DNA from: Parus major
Lineage: Eukaryota > Chordata > Aves > Passeriformes > Paridae
Direction: 5' to 3'
NCBI RefSeq assembly: GCF_001522545.3
Contig: NC_031768.1
Span: 91,374,230-91,438,229 of the forward strand
Length of the DNA: 64,000 nt
Within the stretch, counting starts at the first letter, position 1. Each line of letters starts with the position of its first letter. The position numbers were made by a program, and so were the translations under genes. The notes below the pieces were generated by a model. It had not been told where the DNA came from and did no database searches. It saw only the letters and a program-made list of their open reading frames with translations. Positions 12,801 to 25,185 of the stretch are shown in pieces.

Positions 12801-13689
12801 CAAGCAATGGGGATAGGTCCCTCTTATTTCTTGTAGAAAAACCCAAGAGAGCCCAAGGCAGCAACTGGGCCATAATGGCAGTACAAAGCAAGAGACAAAA
12901 CAATTTGTAAACAGTTTTGTACAGGGTGAGAATGACAAGCCTTTCTTCCCAGACAGATGCCTAAGCTGTTCTGGTTTTCCCCAGGAGGCATTGCAGAGGT
13001 AATTCGAACTAACAGCTCCAATACATGTGTACACTTTGTATCTTTGGATAGGGGATGCCAGCAAATATTGAATTTACTTCTAGAATTAAGTGACCATGCA
13101 GCAGCATGTTATTGCACTTAATGCTACTTCTGTACTACAAAGAGTATCAGTGATAGAAATCAGTTTAAATGTAGGATGATCTGATTTTGCAGTATCCCAT
13201 TACAGCTGGGAGCTCTGCAGTGTTACTGCTGAGGTCTCAGCATCTCTAAGTCAATGGGTACATCTGTTTCAGGACATGTTTGCAAAAGGATAGACAGCAC
13301 AGTGGGTGGCTCAATCCCTCAGTCCTTTGTTTGTTCCTTAAGGATATGTCAAGGACAAGATCGTGATCTCGTTTCTATTTTAAATCATCTAGGTGAATTA
13401 ATTTCAAGAGAGTTGAGGATTTGTGTTGGGTTTTGTCCCCTGTGGGGATTTTCTTGGGATGGGAGTAGACAGGGTGACTTCAGGTATGCAAAAGACACTA
13501 CTTAACTTGAAACCAAGGATTTATGCAGAATGGCTTCCCTGTGGATACTTCCCAGGGTTGATCCATACTTAAAGATGATAAGGGAGTTGGTTAGGTTACT
13601 CCCAGTTGTGTTTTCATTGGGACAATTAGGCAAAAAATAAGTCTGAGGCCAGCAACAGCACAGCATCTGGTTATCCCAGCACGTATCCT
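9841..13689. other. Non-coding stretch, nothing recognised
   Basis: Frames of up to 125 codons occur on both strands (for example 10520-10897 on the minus strand and 11577-11924 on the plus strand). None resembles a known protein or keeps a domain motif. A short (GA)n tract lies at 11294-11308. An ATA-rich word shared with 6602 lies at 11053. Confidence 0.55.
11294..11308. repeat. (GA)n simple repeat
   Basis: About seven GA dinucleotides in a row. It is short and unlikely to be very unstable. Confidence 0.8.
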
Positions 13690-14562
13690 ACTTCATGTGC
13701 TATATATTATGTCTTTAAAAAAAAAAAAATAAAGGAAAAGAAATAGAATCAGCAGAAGAATTCACATAGTTGAAGTTAGTCACTGGATTAAATTGCCATT
13801 TGTCAATAGAAATTTAATTTGTATTATAAATTACTGCAGCATAACTCTCAGACACATTTTATCAACGTGTTTCAAATTATTTAATAACAATATTTTTCAA
13901 AAACTAAGCACTGCCACTTGTTTTCACCCCACCCCTATTAAAATCAGTCCATTCTGAGGGTTTCCATCAGTGTAATAGCCAACTCTGCAAAAATTCCAAT
14001 GAAATAAACTATCACCAGGAGGATTAAAATCCATTGCCATAAACAAAGCCTTTTTTCCCTCCCCAATCAATGGCCTGCTGTGCTGCTGCTAATAGGACTG
14101 TACAGAAGTTGCACAGAAAGGAATTTGTTTGCAGGTTCCTCTGACTTTTCTGTTTGATTTTCTTGATGGAGAGGAGGCAGTAGAAGAATGTCATAGAAAG
14201 ATTCATAAATTATTTCACTGGATATAACATGTATTGCAGAGATGAAATCCTTCAATCTGCAGAATTCAACCTGTACATTCAAAGAAAATTTTCATAGCAG
14301 AAATGGGTGAAAAGCAGAAAATTGGAAGGAAACCTCAGAGAATGTGACTTCTCTCATATTTTGCTGCTGGTTTCCAATCTTATCCTTCCATATTTCAGCC
14401 TTGGCTTTATCCAACAGTTCTTCCATTGTATGTTCAGGCTGATTCCCTGCCTTTGCAGCCCTGAGCATCCCACACGCAGTCTGCCAGTGCACCACAATTA
14501 TTTTATTGTTCCTCATTTTGTAGAAGGTGTAATTTCCTTTAAAACATGAATAATCATGGATA
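13690..14562. other. Repeat-free AT-rich block before the recursive-splice-like site, candidate conserved element
   Basis: After an A-run at about 13717-13729 the sequence carries no recognised repeat and no credible coding frame. It leads straight into the polypyrimidine tract of the splice signal at 14585. Flanking introns of regulated splice signals are often conserved, which would fit, but conservation was not measured. Confidence 0.25.
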
Positions 14563-14591
14563 TTTCTTTCTCTTTTTATTTTCAGGTAAGT
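14563..14591 (+). promoter_or_regulatory. Candidate recursive splice site (3' splice site fused to 5' splice site)
   Basis: A 21-base tract (14563-14583) has 20 pyrimidines and is followed by AG at 14584-14585. This is immediately followed by a perfect donor, GTAAGT, at 14586-14591, so the junction reads CAG|GTAAGT. A plausible branch-point adenine (tcat, near 14557) lies about 28 bases before the AG. This zero-length-exon arrangement is the known form of recursive splice sites, which let very long introns be removed in steps and are reported in long neuronal genes of vertebrates. Possible downstream donors for the short exon that often accompanies such sites are at 14617 (ctg|gtgaat) and 14659 (gcg|gtatga). 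No flanking exon is visible in the window. The sequence alone does not show that it is used. Confidence 0.5.
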
Positions 14592-14600
14592 GGCCATTCC

Positions 14601-15937
14601 TGCTTTTGTCAGTCTGGTGAATGATCAGCAAAGCACAGCTCCCAAAGGTCATTTTGCGGTATGATTTCTTTCCAAGAACCTTGAACTATTTTCCTCATCT
14701 GAGTTTGTACAGCACCTTGGCAGGAGGTTTGAGATAGGCAAACTGCTACTTAACCAAGCAGTAATTTATTTTCTTTAATTTTTGTGGCTTAGTCTAGCCT
14801 TACTGAGGTGCCCAGAAATAAGGAGCTAAGGGGAGAGACTGTTCATGGATCTTCAACCACTAGGAAAAATAATTGAAGGCAGAATGATTGAATGGCAGAA
14901 TAGTTGTTTGTGCCCTCAGAATCATACAACTGACTTCAATAGCTGTAAAGTTTTTAATTCATATACTTTTAATCTTACACTTTTATTTGCTTTAGGGGCG
15001 GTGTGGATGTTGTGAATCTGAAATATTTTCTCCCTCCTTCCCTTTTTCCCTTTTCCCTTCTCTATATAAGGGTGTTTAAAATTATTAAAAATAAAGTAAC
15101 GACACGATGCTTACTTTCAGGAATGTAGAGATTGATCTTTAGGAAAGAAGTCTTAATGACATAAGCACTCTCAGTCACTGGGGGAAATATTGTCACAACA
15201 TGAGATTAATTTAATTTTAAATGCAGGGTTTTAAGAGTAATTCCAGGGGAAGGAAAAAAAGACAACATAAATTTCTTAGATACAGAGAAACCAAATTCTT
15301 TGATACGTAAGACAATTTTATAGCTCTCTGATTTGTTGCTTGATAATTTTTGATGCTGAATGGACAGTTATTTTCTAATGTGACTAAATTATTATCTCAA
15401 ATGAGTTAGTTGGGCACAGCTCTGAGTATAACCAAGAAATAAATGTAAGCCTGGAATACATTAAGTATCAATATTAATTAATGAGTCTCGGACACACACA
15501 GGAAATTGCCTTAAACCTCCAACCTTCTGAAATATCTTCAAGTGGGATTACTGACATAAAGGATTTGATCTAATTATCACTGCTAATTTCCTTTATGATT
15601 GGGGTAGCAACGCTGTTGTTAAAAAAGGCACAGTCAAGATTAGTCACCTACAGTCTTAGTGTTAATCCCTAATCAGTATTACTAATATTTTAAAACTAAA
15701 TCTTTTAGAAATTATCACCACCGGTACTGCTTCACAGTTTATTCAGTGCAGGCAATTAGATGGCTCAATTATTTCATCCTGATGTGCTGGGGTTTGGGTT
15801 TTTATTTCTTGAAGCTTTCTTCTCCTGAAATTGGCATTATTGGTTATACTTTCTCAGCCTTTTTTGCAGTCTGAAATGCTGGCTGGACACCATAAGACTA
15901 GGAAGCAGATAGATTGAAATGATTTAGCAAGATTATG
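14601..15937. other. AT-rich repeat-free block between two splice-like signals, candidate conserved element
   Basis: The stretch at 15360-15780 is the most enhancer-like part. It holds attaattaatgag at 15473-15485 and TAATTA at 15571-15576, both homeodomain-type words, with no recognised repeats or coding frames. A 38-base pyrimidine tract at 15026-15063 is followed by tatataag, giving another strong acceptor-like AG at 15069-15070 on the plus strand, without a nearby donor. Confidence 0.3.
15026..15063 (+). repeat. 38-base polypyrimidine tract
   Basis: An unbroken C/T run on the plus strand with nearly mirror-symmetric ccc and tttt blocks. Such tracts can act as a 3' splice-site pyrimidine tract (an AG follows at 15069-15070) or form triplex DNA. 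The role is unknown. Confidence 0.7.
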
Positions 15938-15973
15938 TGTTTTTCCCTTCTGGCTTAGCCATTAGAGGTAAGC
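15938..15973 (+). other. Candidate 9-base microexon with splice sites
   Basis: A pyrimidine-rich acceptor ends in AG at 15957-15958. Nine bases (ccattagag, 15959-15967) then precede a good donor, GTAAGC, at 15968-15973. Nine bases is a multiple of three, as in many neuronal microexons. In one reading phase it would add Pro-Leu-Glu, in another it carries a TAG stop, and the third is open. The host reading phase is unknown. It could equally be a second recursive-type signal or a chance pairing. Confidence 0.25.
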
Positions 15974-18900
15974 AAACTCTATGAAATAAACAAAACCCAA
16001 GAAAATAGTGATGAGGGGGCAGGAGAGTAATCAGAAAAAAAAAATAAATTAAAAAATCATCTGGAAGATATTGCACCTTCATGTCCCTGATGTGATTATT
16101 TGGGCAGTTTTTTGGGTGTGCTTAGAGTAAGCAGTTGTGAGGCAGCCCATGTGTCACAAGAAGCAGCTCCATACCTAGCACCTTTATACTGGGACAGTGC
16201 AGAGATATCACACGGGGGCAATGCAAGGTGTGGTCACTCCCCTGCACTGCACAGGGCAGGTAAGGAGATGCTCCAGTAGCTTCCTGGGGAGCAGGGACTC
16301 CTAGCACATCATTCATCATGCCTTTAACAGGTATCTCAGAGAAAATGCCCATGAGGGCTTGGATGCTCTGTGAGTCCCAGCATCTGCCAGAAGAATACAT
16401 AGTGCATAGAAGTTTCCTGAAAGAACCAACCAACTCAGTTCCCTCCCAGCCCTCAGCCTTGGGACAGAGAAAATTCAGCTGACAACCTGCTGCCTCTAAC
16501 ACTGACACAGAGAAATGTTACCTATCTGTGCAGTTCATTATCTGGTACTTGGATCTTAGTGAATAAAGTTGTTGCTGGAGAAATCCCATAGCCACCAATG
16601 TCATATTAGACAGCACAACACGCTATCAGCTCTTAAATGTCCAACTCATCAACACAAATTGGTTCCTGTGAACAGCAATCCCATGCAGAGATCAGTTTTC
16701 CCTTGATGCTGCCTTTTCTTTTTTTTCCCCTCTGTCCTGGTTTTATTCTTTATGTTCTTTGAATGGTCAAATGATCTCTTCTTACATAGACCTTGAAAGA
16801 TTTTAATTGGCACATAGAACTCATCTGGAAACGAATATCTTTTATTGGTTCTTTGATTTGTTTCTAATGCTATTTTATTGACAATTGTTTCTGGGTAATG
16901 ATCCAAACCTTGGCAGTGCTTTTACATGAACACGTGATGCTTCGATAGGGGATGAGAGTTTTGGAGACAGCTCTGTAGCTGGCAGGCTTTGATTCAGCAA
17001 TTGTGCCAACAGGTACAGGACCTACCCCCTGCTTCTGAGCAGAAAGCAATTTAAAAAGTACCAGTTTATAGAGAGCTGTCTCATTGTTGTGCCTCAAAAC
17101 AACTGAGCAATAAAGGCCAACACACAAGATAAATGCAAGAAAATCTGGCAAATTCTTGTGTGACAGTGACACCCTGCAAATTAGCAAACAGAGATGATAA
17201 TAACAATATGAGCAAAAAAGAGCAAAGATGATGAATCACAACATGCATTTTATTCACTTACTTTAAAAGGTGCTAGTTGTCTATACCTTTCTAATTCTCT
17301 GGAGCAGATTTCTTAAGAGTAATAAACCTTTGACAATATGGCACCACTCCCCTGTAAACATCAATCTTTTCTGAACAGAACAACAATATTATTGTAGGTA
17401 GGGGCCTTTATGTAGAAGGTATTAATGAGCCTTTTACAGATAAAAAGAGGTGAGGGAGGAACACTGGAAGTTTTTATCAGTGATGCAGCTGCTCTGTGCA
17501 GCAGAACAGAGCGCTCAGTTTGGAAGGAAATGTGGGCTGTAGAAAATGATGGAGGATGTGCAGGTGTGCAGTTATTTGTGATTTGGAGAAAGAAAGGATG
17601 GCTGTAATGGGATCAATCATAAATGTTTATGTCTGAGTGCCTGTGAAGATGTACACTTAACACCTACAAACTCATATAGGTGGACGCAAGCACGTCCTTG
17701 TGTCACCCTGTGGCACTCTATAGAGACCTCAGAGAGATGAGGAAGGAGGCCTGTGTAGTTTGTTCTTTCTGTTTTACAGACTCAGAAATTTGGGCACAAG
17801 TAGTTCTCAAGTCATTTGTCAAAGATCATTCAAGGAGGTGAATAGGCCTCTGGCCTTTTGAATCCTGCACTGTCACAGTATCCTCTGAGAAATATTGGTG
17901 GCTGATATAGGATGCCTGCAAACCAGGAAATGAAAGAATAGTACTCCAGACTATAATGGGGGAAGTCAGAAGGGTTTGTCTGGCATTCTTAAACATTTCT
18001 GTCTCCCACCTCAACCCCTGCATCCAAAGGCCATCATATCTTTCTCTTAAAAAAAAACCACCGTGTGTAAAAAAACTCTAGTGAGCTACCTACATTTTGA
18101 AAACTTCATAGGGAAAAAAGGATTAGAGAATTACTACTTTTTTATTTAGTCTTTTAAATGAAAGCACAGTTCTTTGAGAAATGTCTGGCACCTTCTTTAA
18201 AAATCTGACCCTCTTCTGATGTTTCTAATTCATCATTGACTCACTTCTCAAGTTTTCTTTTCACCTTTTCAAAATGGATTCCATACTGCTTGAATTCACC
18301 AGGTTCTTTCAAAGAAACTACATTTGAAGCTTCTAAGACAATCTGCTTTTTTGATAGGGTGTTGCTAAGAATCAGTGAAAGCATTTTCCAATTTTTTTTT
18401 ACATCACCTATAGTTTGCTGAGTCCCATATTTCAGAAATGGCTTGTCTAAATCTCCCTGCAAAATGCTTCCCATAGATCAGGCAAACAGTTCTTTCTAGC
18501 TGCAGGCAGTTTAAGCTTCTGAAGTAGAAACCACCTTGTCTGTGAAGAGAAGAGGTAAAAAGGAGCAGACTCCCTTTTAGCATAAACAAGGCTGAAATGA
18601 GCATTTTTTTGAGAGAGTAATAGGTGCTCTTCCTCACTATGAAAATAGTACCATAGTTGAGGTCTGAGAGTGTTCTCTTGCTTGTGGAGGGCTTCCCCAA
18701 AAGGTTAGAGGTGCCATCAGATTTATCTTGGAAGCAAATGGGCAGGGGAACACTGCACACCAGCTGCACCTGCAGCATCCTCAGAGCCAAGCAGTCAGAC
18801 TTGAGCTCCTTGCAGAGATTTGTTTCACATGCTGTAATCTGTGGGCAGGAATGCAGTCAGAAGAGTGGGTTGTCTGTCTGTCTATCTGCCTGGATTGTTG

Positions 18901-19039
18901 TTTTCCTGTACATCAAAGCCTCCCATTTCTGACCTAGTTTGCTTGCTGGTCCCTCACCAAACCTCAGGATAGCAGGTGTTTAGTGAGCACCATGGGCAGC
19001 ACTGGAGCCTGCCACGGATGGTCTGTAAATCAGTCTGCT
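15974..19039. other. Non-coding stretch with one MIR-like remnant
   Basis: Apart from the SINE remnant near 17762-17880, nothing was recognised. The 128-codon minus-strand frame at 16122-16508 and the 128-codon frame at 18404-18790 show no known motif, membrane pattern or relatives that I can recall, so they are treated as chance frames. Confidence 0.55.
17762..17880 (-). mobile_element. MIR-like SINE remnant
   Basis: Read on the plus strand, it carries the reverse-complement MIR pattern in order: ttttacag, then gaaatttgggcaca (for gaaactgaggcaca), then caagtcatttgtcaaagatcat (for agtgacttgcccaaggtcac), then ttgaatcctg (for the B-box side). Divergence is high, as expected for an element older than the bird lineage. 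The identification rests on a remembered consensus. Confidence 0.6.
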
Positions 19040-19420
19040 CTGTGCAGCAAGGTTCTGGCTTAATGATGAGTCAGAAGAAAAATGTTATTAATATTTAATG
19101 TGCAAGCCAAATGTCTAGTGTGCTGTTATTAGTTACACATCATGAGGGGTGCAGTATTGGCTACCAGTCAATGCAGGTCGCTTCCTCCAAGTTCTCGTTC
19201 TGCAGACTTAATTCGTACTGTATTTTTCCATTCACTGAGACAAATATCTGCTCCATTTAAAGGAGCTTTGTCAAAATCTTCTAGCTAAATCTTTAAATTG
19301 GTGTGCCTAGCTTTCAAGACCCCTTTCTGTGAGACGCTTGATTACTTTTGAGAGCAATTCTTCAAGCGGTAGGGCACTGCCATCTTTTTAAGAGGCTCAG
19401 TGCTGCACCTCAGCCATGAG
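19040..19420. other. Repeat-free block, candidate conserved non-coding element
   Basis: No repeat or coding frame was recognised. The block is moderately AT-rich with scattered CpG. Its texture resembles conserved non-coding DNA, but there is no direct evidence. Confidence 0.2.
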
Positions 19421-21529
19421 CCTTTATGGGAGAAACCCCCTCAAGGTAGAGACATAGGGAGTGAGGGAAAGAGATCTGTGCTCTTTGCTTGCCTGAATCT
19501 GCTCTTAATGAACAGACTACTGCTTGGGTGTGCTTCAAGTGAAATATTTAGACCAGGGCTGCATTACTAAAGCAGAAACAGAGTGCTGCTGGTGGATAAC
19601 CCAGATTCCTGTTTGCAGGAGGAAACAACTCAGCATTGGATGCTATGTCATTGTTGGGTAACACTGGAAATGAGCTGCATCTGCAGCCTCACCCTGTGCT
19701 GTAGCTATCAAGATTCAGGGGAGACAGTTTCCCATCTATTACCTCTTCCTCAAGCCCCTTCATCCACCGACTTCCAAAGACAGAGTTTGCATGGTTGTGC
19801 TGCTAGGACTTTCAAATGCCACTCACTGGGCGAGGAAGGATGGCTGCCCCTGACTTAGGCTCTTGTCCTGTAGCAGCCTGATGCAGCTCTGCTTTTGAGG
19901 AGTACAAGCAATTCCCTCAAGGGTGAGAACAGTAGTCTAGGCCAGTACCTTTTCTACAGTCTGTGCAAAAAAAAAAAAGCTTTTTCAGAAAAGAATCTGC
20001 AGTTCCCCTTGTATCCTCCAGCACAGACAGTCATTGGACTGGGGACATTATGAGATGCATTTCTTCCTATTTACTTTCATATCTCTTTGTGACCTTGTTG
20101 TCCATGCATTTGTCCTGTTGTTAGACCTGCTAATACAATCTGCCCCTGCAGCCTCCTATGGCAGCAGATTCACTACATGCTATATGGAAAAAAAAGAGAA
20201 AAAGAAAAAAGAAAGGAAAATAAGCCATTGTATTCCTGGAAAAAGGCATGTGGTTTCTAAGTAAATTATTTTTCTCTTCTTGTTTATTTAACACTGCTTG
20301 GGAGAATTTGCCTCAGGGGCAGATTGGCTTCTTGTGAAGGGACTAACACCAGGAATTAGAGAGGCCCTTTCTGAATTTGTGCTGTTTTCATGCAAGGGCT
20401 TGTCCTTTGCTTTCAGCTGTGTTACTCCTGATTTCCAGCAGCACAGCCTAAATTAGAAACAGAGCTCATGAGCTTCTGCATCATTCATTCCTCTTGCATT
20501 AAATTGACCAACTCTTGAAGTCCTACTTGCTTGGAACCAGCACCAATAAGAAGATTAAATGAAGCAAAACAATTGTATTTATAAAGCATGTCTCTTCTTA
20601 TGGCATTTAGAGGGAAGCATGTACAGTTCTTTTTTACTCTGTTCTATTTACAATATAAACTCAGTTTCTGTTCATCTTGGAAAAAACGATGGCAAGAAAA
20701 GCAAAAAAGCCATACACAGGTAATAACACTTCTGGAGGGGCTGCTGAAAAAAAATAAAGTATGAGTCCCAGCAGAAACAGTTGCTTTCTGTATAAGTATT
20801 AACCCATTTCCCTCCAAACACCTATATTTTCTCATCCCTGGCTGCACTCAATTTTATGGTAGAGTATGTCTTTGAGGCACTTCACTGGGGCAAATTCTTA
20901 TTCATCAAATTGGGGTCAAACTAACTGTAGGATGCCTCACTCAGCCATGGTGCTCATCTGCACTTCATGCAGGAAAATAAAAGTTACCTACCTTTGAAGT
21001 GAAGACTATCAGGGAGAGTTATGTGACCTGAATAGTCTTACTTTAAGACTACTCAGTCTCCTCTTAATCATCCTATTCTGACCACATAGGAACAGATTAA
21101 AAGATCGGTTCCACAGTGTCATAATTTTGGTATTTCTAAGTTTTAGAAAGCATGCTGTAATATAACAAAAATTGTAAATGTGTATACAGGGCTATTTTTC
21201 CCATAAAAATAAACAAAAGCAATTTTCATGCAGTAGACCAAAACCAACCCAATAAAATCATTGTGTGATGTAGCAGAGAGGGCATAGATACGCACAGAGC
21301 ATATTTTGAATTAATTTCTTAATGTTATCATTAATATTCTTACAAATCATGTAGTTCCATAAAGCTCCAATGACATAATCCTTCAGACTGTGACCTGGTG
21401 CCCACTGGTGTCGGTGGTAACTGTCAGTAGATTAAGTATGTAAAAAAAGGTTCAAAAATGCAGTAACTCTTCTCTCAATTGAATAAAAGTGAAATGTTCT
21501 TTTGCATTGGAATTAAGGTCATGGTAGTT
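19421..21529. other. Non-coding stretch with a purine tract
   Basis: Nothing gene-like was recognised. An A-run lies at about 19967-19978 and a 35-base homopurine tract at 20186-20220. Confidence 0.5.
20186..20220 (+). repeat. 35-base homopurine tract
   Basis: An uninterrupted A/G run (A-rich). It is low-complexity sequence. It could be the remnant of an A-rich repeat tail, but no element body was identified before it. Confidence 0.75.
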
Positions 21530-22160
21530 AAGGATCCTGAAGCATTTTTACCCGCTTCAGAGCCTGTGTCCTGAGAGAGAAACAAAATTTCACTTAGGAA
21601 TAATTGCATTTATTCTTTCTATGTTCTTTTATTTTTTTTTTCTTTTTCTCTTCTGTACTTGCTGTGGAGGTCCCTGTCTGTCCCAATCCAGCAAAGTAGA
21701 CCCATTTCAATAAATGAAGTGTTTGAAGTTTTCAGAACATTCAATGAATTCTTGGGAAGAAGTATAAATTCTGGCTCTAATATTGATGCTAATAAGTTAT
21801 ATGCGTATTTTTTTTTAATTGCAATCAGAGTATAAAGATTTTGCTATGAATTGTAAAATTAGCCAAAGCTGCCTGGCAAGTCGCTGCTGCACTTCTTCTC
21901 TTCCACATGACATATTCTTAACTAAGTCAATCATTTACATGGGCTTTAAATTTAATTTAAATGTAATGAATTTAAATTGGGCTTTGCTCTATTTCAAGGT
22001 TGTTGGGTTACTTTTCTGTAAGTTAACATTCAGCACGAGGGATTCAGCTTCTGGATTTTGGTTTCAACTGCTCTCCCTCACTCTTAAATTCCCTCCTCCT
22101 TTCCCCCGCCCCCTCTTTATCATCTCTCCACAGCAAATCCATCTACACAGCCTTTAGCTG
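21530..22160. other. AT-rich block with nested AATTTAAAT words
   Basis: Around 21941-21985 the words gggcttt and aatttaaat are each repeated, giving a short inverted and direct repeat cluster. A C/T-rich stretch follows at about 22066-22130. The 112-codon frame at 21819-22157 reads through both and is not convincing as a protein. Confidence 0.3.
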
Positions 22161-22319
22161 ACTTGAAGCCCAGGAAGGGTGCAGGGGAAAGGGGGCAACA
22201 CAACCCCAAGCTGCATGTATTAGGAGTGTGAGGATTACTGGTTGGAGCCAGCAACAGAAAAGCATTACAAGAAAATCAAATAGATATATTTTTGGGAGGA
22301 ATCATGCAATTCTCCCTGC

Positions 22320-22700
22320 ACATGAGTGCCTATCTCAGTAATCATTCTCTTCCTCGATCAGAGTCCTCTTAATCCTCCAACCCGTCACCCTCCTCCATCA
22401 AATCTCCAATACTTCTGAAATAAATCAAATCAAGAATTAACCTTTCAACCATGAAATGTTCCTTTACTACAGAACGTGTGTGCCCTCTTAATCTCTCTGC
22501 TACAAAACACGAGGCAAAGACTACTCCATTAGTGGTACTGGACTTCTAAATTTTCTACGGCTGCCCTTGCGTGTCTTTTAAAGATCCTTAAGTCCATTTC
22601 AACAGGAATCTCCTGATGCCTTTTCCCAGACTCTGAAAAAAGAAGATACCAGTCTATGACAGACTCAATCTGGAAGAGGTTTTATTAAGCTCTGGATTTT
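22320..22700. other. Repeat-free block, candidate conserved non-coding element
   Basis: The segment has no recognised repeats and no coding frame. It is rich in short pyrimidine words and homeodomain-like TTAATC/ATTAAC words. It is listed only as a candidate for comparison across birds. Confidence 0.2.
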
Positions 22701-25162
22701 CTTCCTACCATGGGACAAACAGATGCTACCTCTTAGCATGTTAGATAGGCAATTGTGTATCCTTTGGGATTTAGGGAAGCTTTTCATTATCACTTTTGAA
22801 TAAACAGGAGTGTAACTAGTCCTGGCTCAAAAGTGCGGAGTCAAGATGAACAACATGGGAAATTCTGGGCAAAGTCAGGGGATTTGAATTTGAAGTTACT
22901 CAAGAGGTGAGAAAGGGACGAATTTTCCATACCTTATGGACTGTGCCTCACAGAGCCTGATCCCAGCACTGTTCTTGCAGAATTGGAACCTGTGAACAAA
23001 ATGCCTTGGGTATTCTGCTTACATCTGCAAAGTCTTGCTGTTTTCTTGGTTGGTTTTCTTCACATCCTGTGTTCCTAACCCAAGTTGTTCCCACACCTGT
23101 GTCTGCTCCTGACATCAGTGCCATTTAGCTTTATTGATACCCAGCAGGGTCATAAGCATTCCGTGTGTATTCACAGATTAGAGCTGCTGATTGAACTGTG
23201 GCTGCTCTCAGTTGCACCTTTGCTCATTAATGTGATATGGAACCAGACAAAAGATCTGTTGCATTCAGTAGCCTGACTCCAGCAAGAGCCAAAATATTAC
23301 CAAAAGGGAGAAAAGAAGGCTAAGTGACCAAGATGTATTTGAAACAGGGTCTAGCACCCAATGTATGCTGCAATCAGTAATGGGGAAAGATGTCCCCATT
23401 GCACTTCACAGTAACTTCTCTGTGGACTCATTTCTCTCTAGATCCTTTTCTCCCATATCAATTTCATGCTGTGTTACATTTTCTTTCTCCTAATTGAAGC
23501 TGGCATTAATTGGTACCGTTCTGTTTTCTCCCATCTGAAAGTCGTCTTCACCCTGAAATAAGGACCTGAAAATGGACCTGTAAATACTACAGTGTGCTAT
23601 GTCTGCTTTCATCTTCAAGTAAGACCTGGGGTGCTACTGCCACAAAACTCAACATCAGCTCTTCTACACTGGCCACAGGCTCACCATGGGTTAACAGAAT
23701 GTTGGTTGCAAAGCACAGAGAAAATATAGCGGTTCAATAGTAATGAAGTAACAATGTACTAGCATAGCAAAAAATGGAGTGAAAATTATAGCATAGCTGA
23801 TTCATCACTGTGTTATTCTACTTAAACCAGAAGTGATTCAAAGCCAGCAACTTGGGAGAGGTTGTTAGAGTCTTTATGAAGTTTAGAGCCATTTACCAGT
23901 ATACGCTCAAATTCATTTTGTTTCATTATGGTCATGATAACCTTATGTGTTTGAAGATAGCGACTTGGGTTTTTAGTTTTGTTTTGGGTTCATATATTTT
24001 TTTTGCCTCTTGAAGGACAAATCTGTTGCTAGATTTCTGTGTGCTTCTGCCTTACAAAAACTCATTTGAGGAAATATTAAGACCACAGCTGTAAACCTGT
24101 AGCAGGTTGTAGCATCATGGGATATGTGTAGCAACTTCTAAAAGTAGTTTATCATTTTTGTGCACTTGTAAATGCAGCAAGCCTTTCTATCTACTCTGTG
24201 TTATTCTTGCCATATAATTAGACATACTTAGAGTTTTCTTGATCTAATATTTCTGAGAGTTAGGTAAATAATTTATAGGGTACTCTTCACAAATGGATAC
24301 AATGTGAATTCAGAGCTAATCTGCTCCTCTGGAGGTACATAAAATTATCAAGCTTATACAAGAGCAAGCTAATTAGGAAGCAATCATCATCAACAACAGC
24401 TGTTCTTAGCTCACTGAAGGGCGGAGGCTTTTCTTGCACAGTCCACTCATCCATTTCCTCTCCCCAGCTTTCCATGAGACAAGCATCTCCAGAGCTACTC
24501 CTGTGCAGCAATTCCTGTCACTCTCAGTTCAGTGTTTCTGCTGTCTAAACAGGGAGTTCACTTCTGAAGCAATTTGTCAGCATTTTGCTAAGGATGGATG
24601 CATATCTGGAGAGTGGTGGAAGGGCAAGGATGGGTGAAGTGCCCAAAGTATGGTTTTCCTCACTGTCTCAAAAATGACGAGTGCATATTTATTTAGACTA
24701 CAGTGTTCTTTATATTTATATCGACTCTAGATTTCAGCCAGGATGAAAACTAAAACGCACATCAGAAAAAATGATTTATTTCTATGCCAGAACTGTTAAG
24801 ATGTAGTGGCTGGGAATGTTGTGGTCAGCCCTTCACTGGCCTCACCTTTCTTCTTTTTAACCCCAGTACAAGCAGAGCTCGGCTCATTGGGCAGGAGATG
24901 CATCAACTTGTACCTCAAAAGCAGATAGTAGCTCTCCAACCTGAAGCATGCATGAACTCAGCAGACAGCTTTTTCTATTGTACTCCCATCACATCACACG
25001 ATGGAAAGCCAAGCCAGGTGTTCTTTGTTGAAACCAGTATTACCTGCTGATCCAGTGTTCCTGCCTCACTACCCATGGAAGTGCTTGCTACTAGCAGAGT
25101 CTTTGTGCCGTGCAGGTGAGAGATGGAGATCAGCTGTGGAAGGTCTGTGGAGAGGGAGAGAT

Positions 25163-25185
25163 GGAGAATGGAGAATGGAGAATGG
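25163..25185. repeat. Short tandem repeat, unit ggagaat
   Basis: About three copies of the seven-base unit, within a wider GA-rich stretch (25120-25190). Confidence 0.75.

Noticed and set aside
16240..16270. cagggcag|gtaagg, a possible recursive splice site
   Set aside because: The donor is good, but the sequence before it has several AGs and a weak pyrimidine tract.
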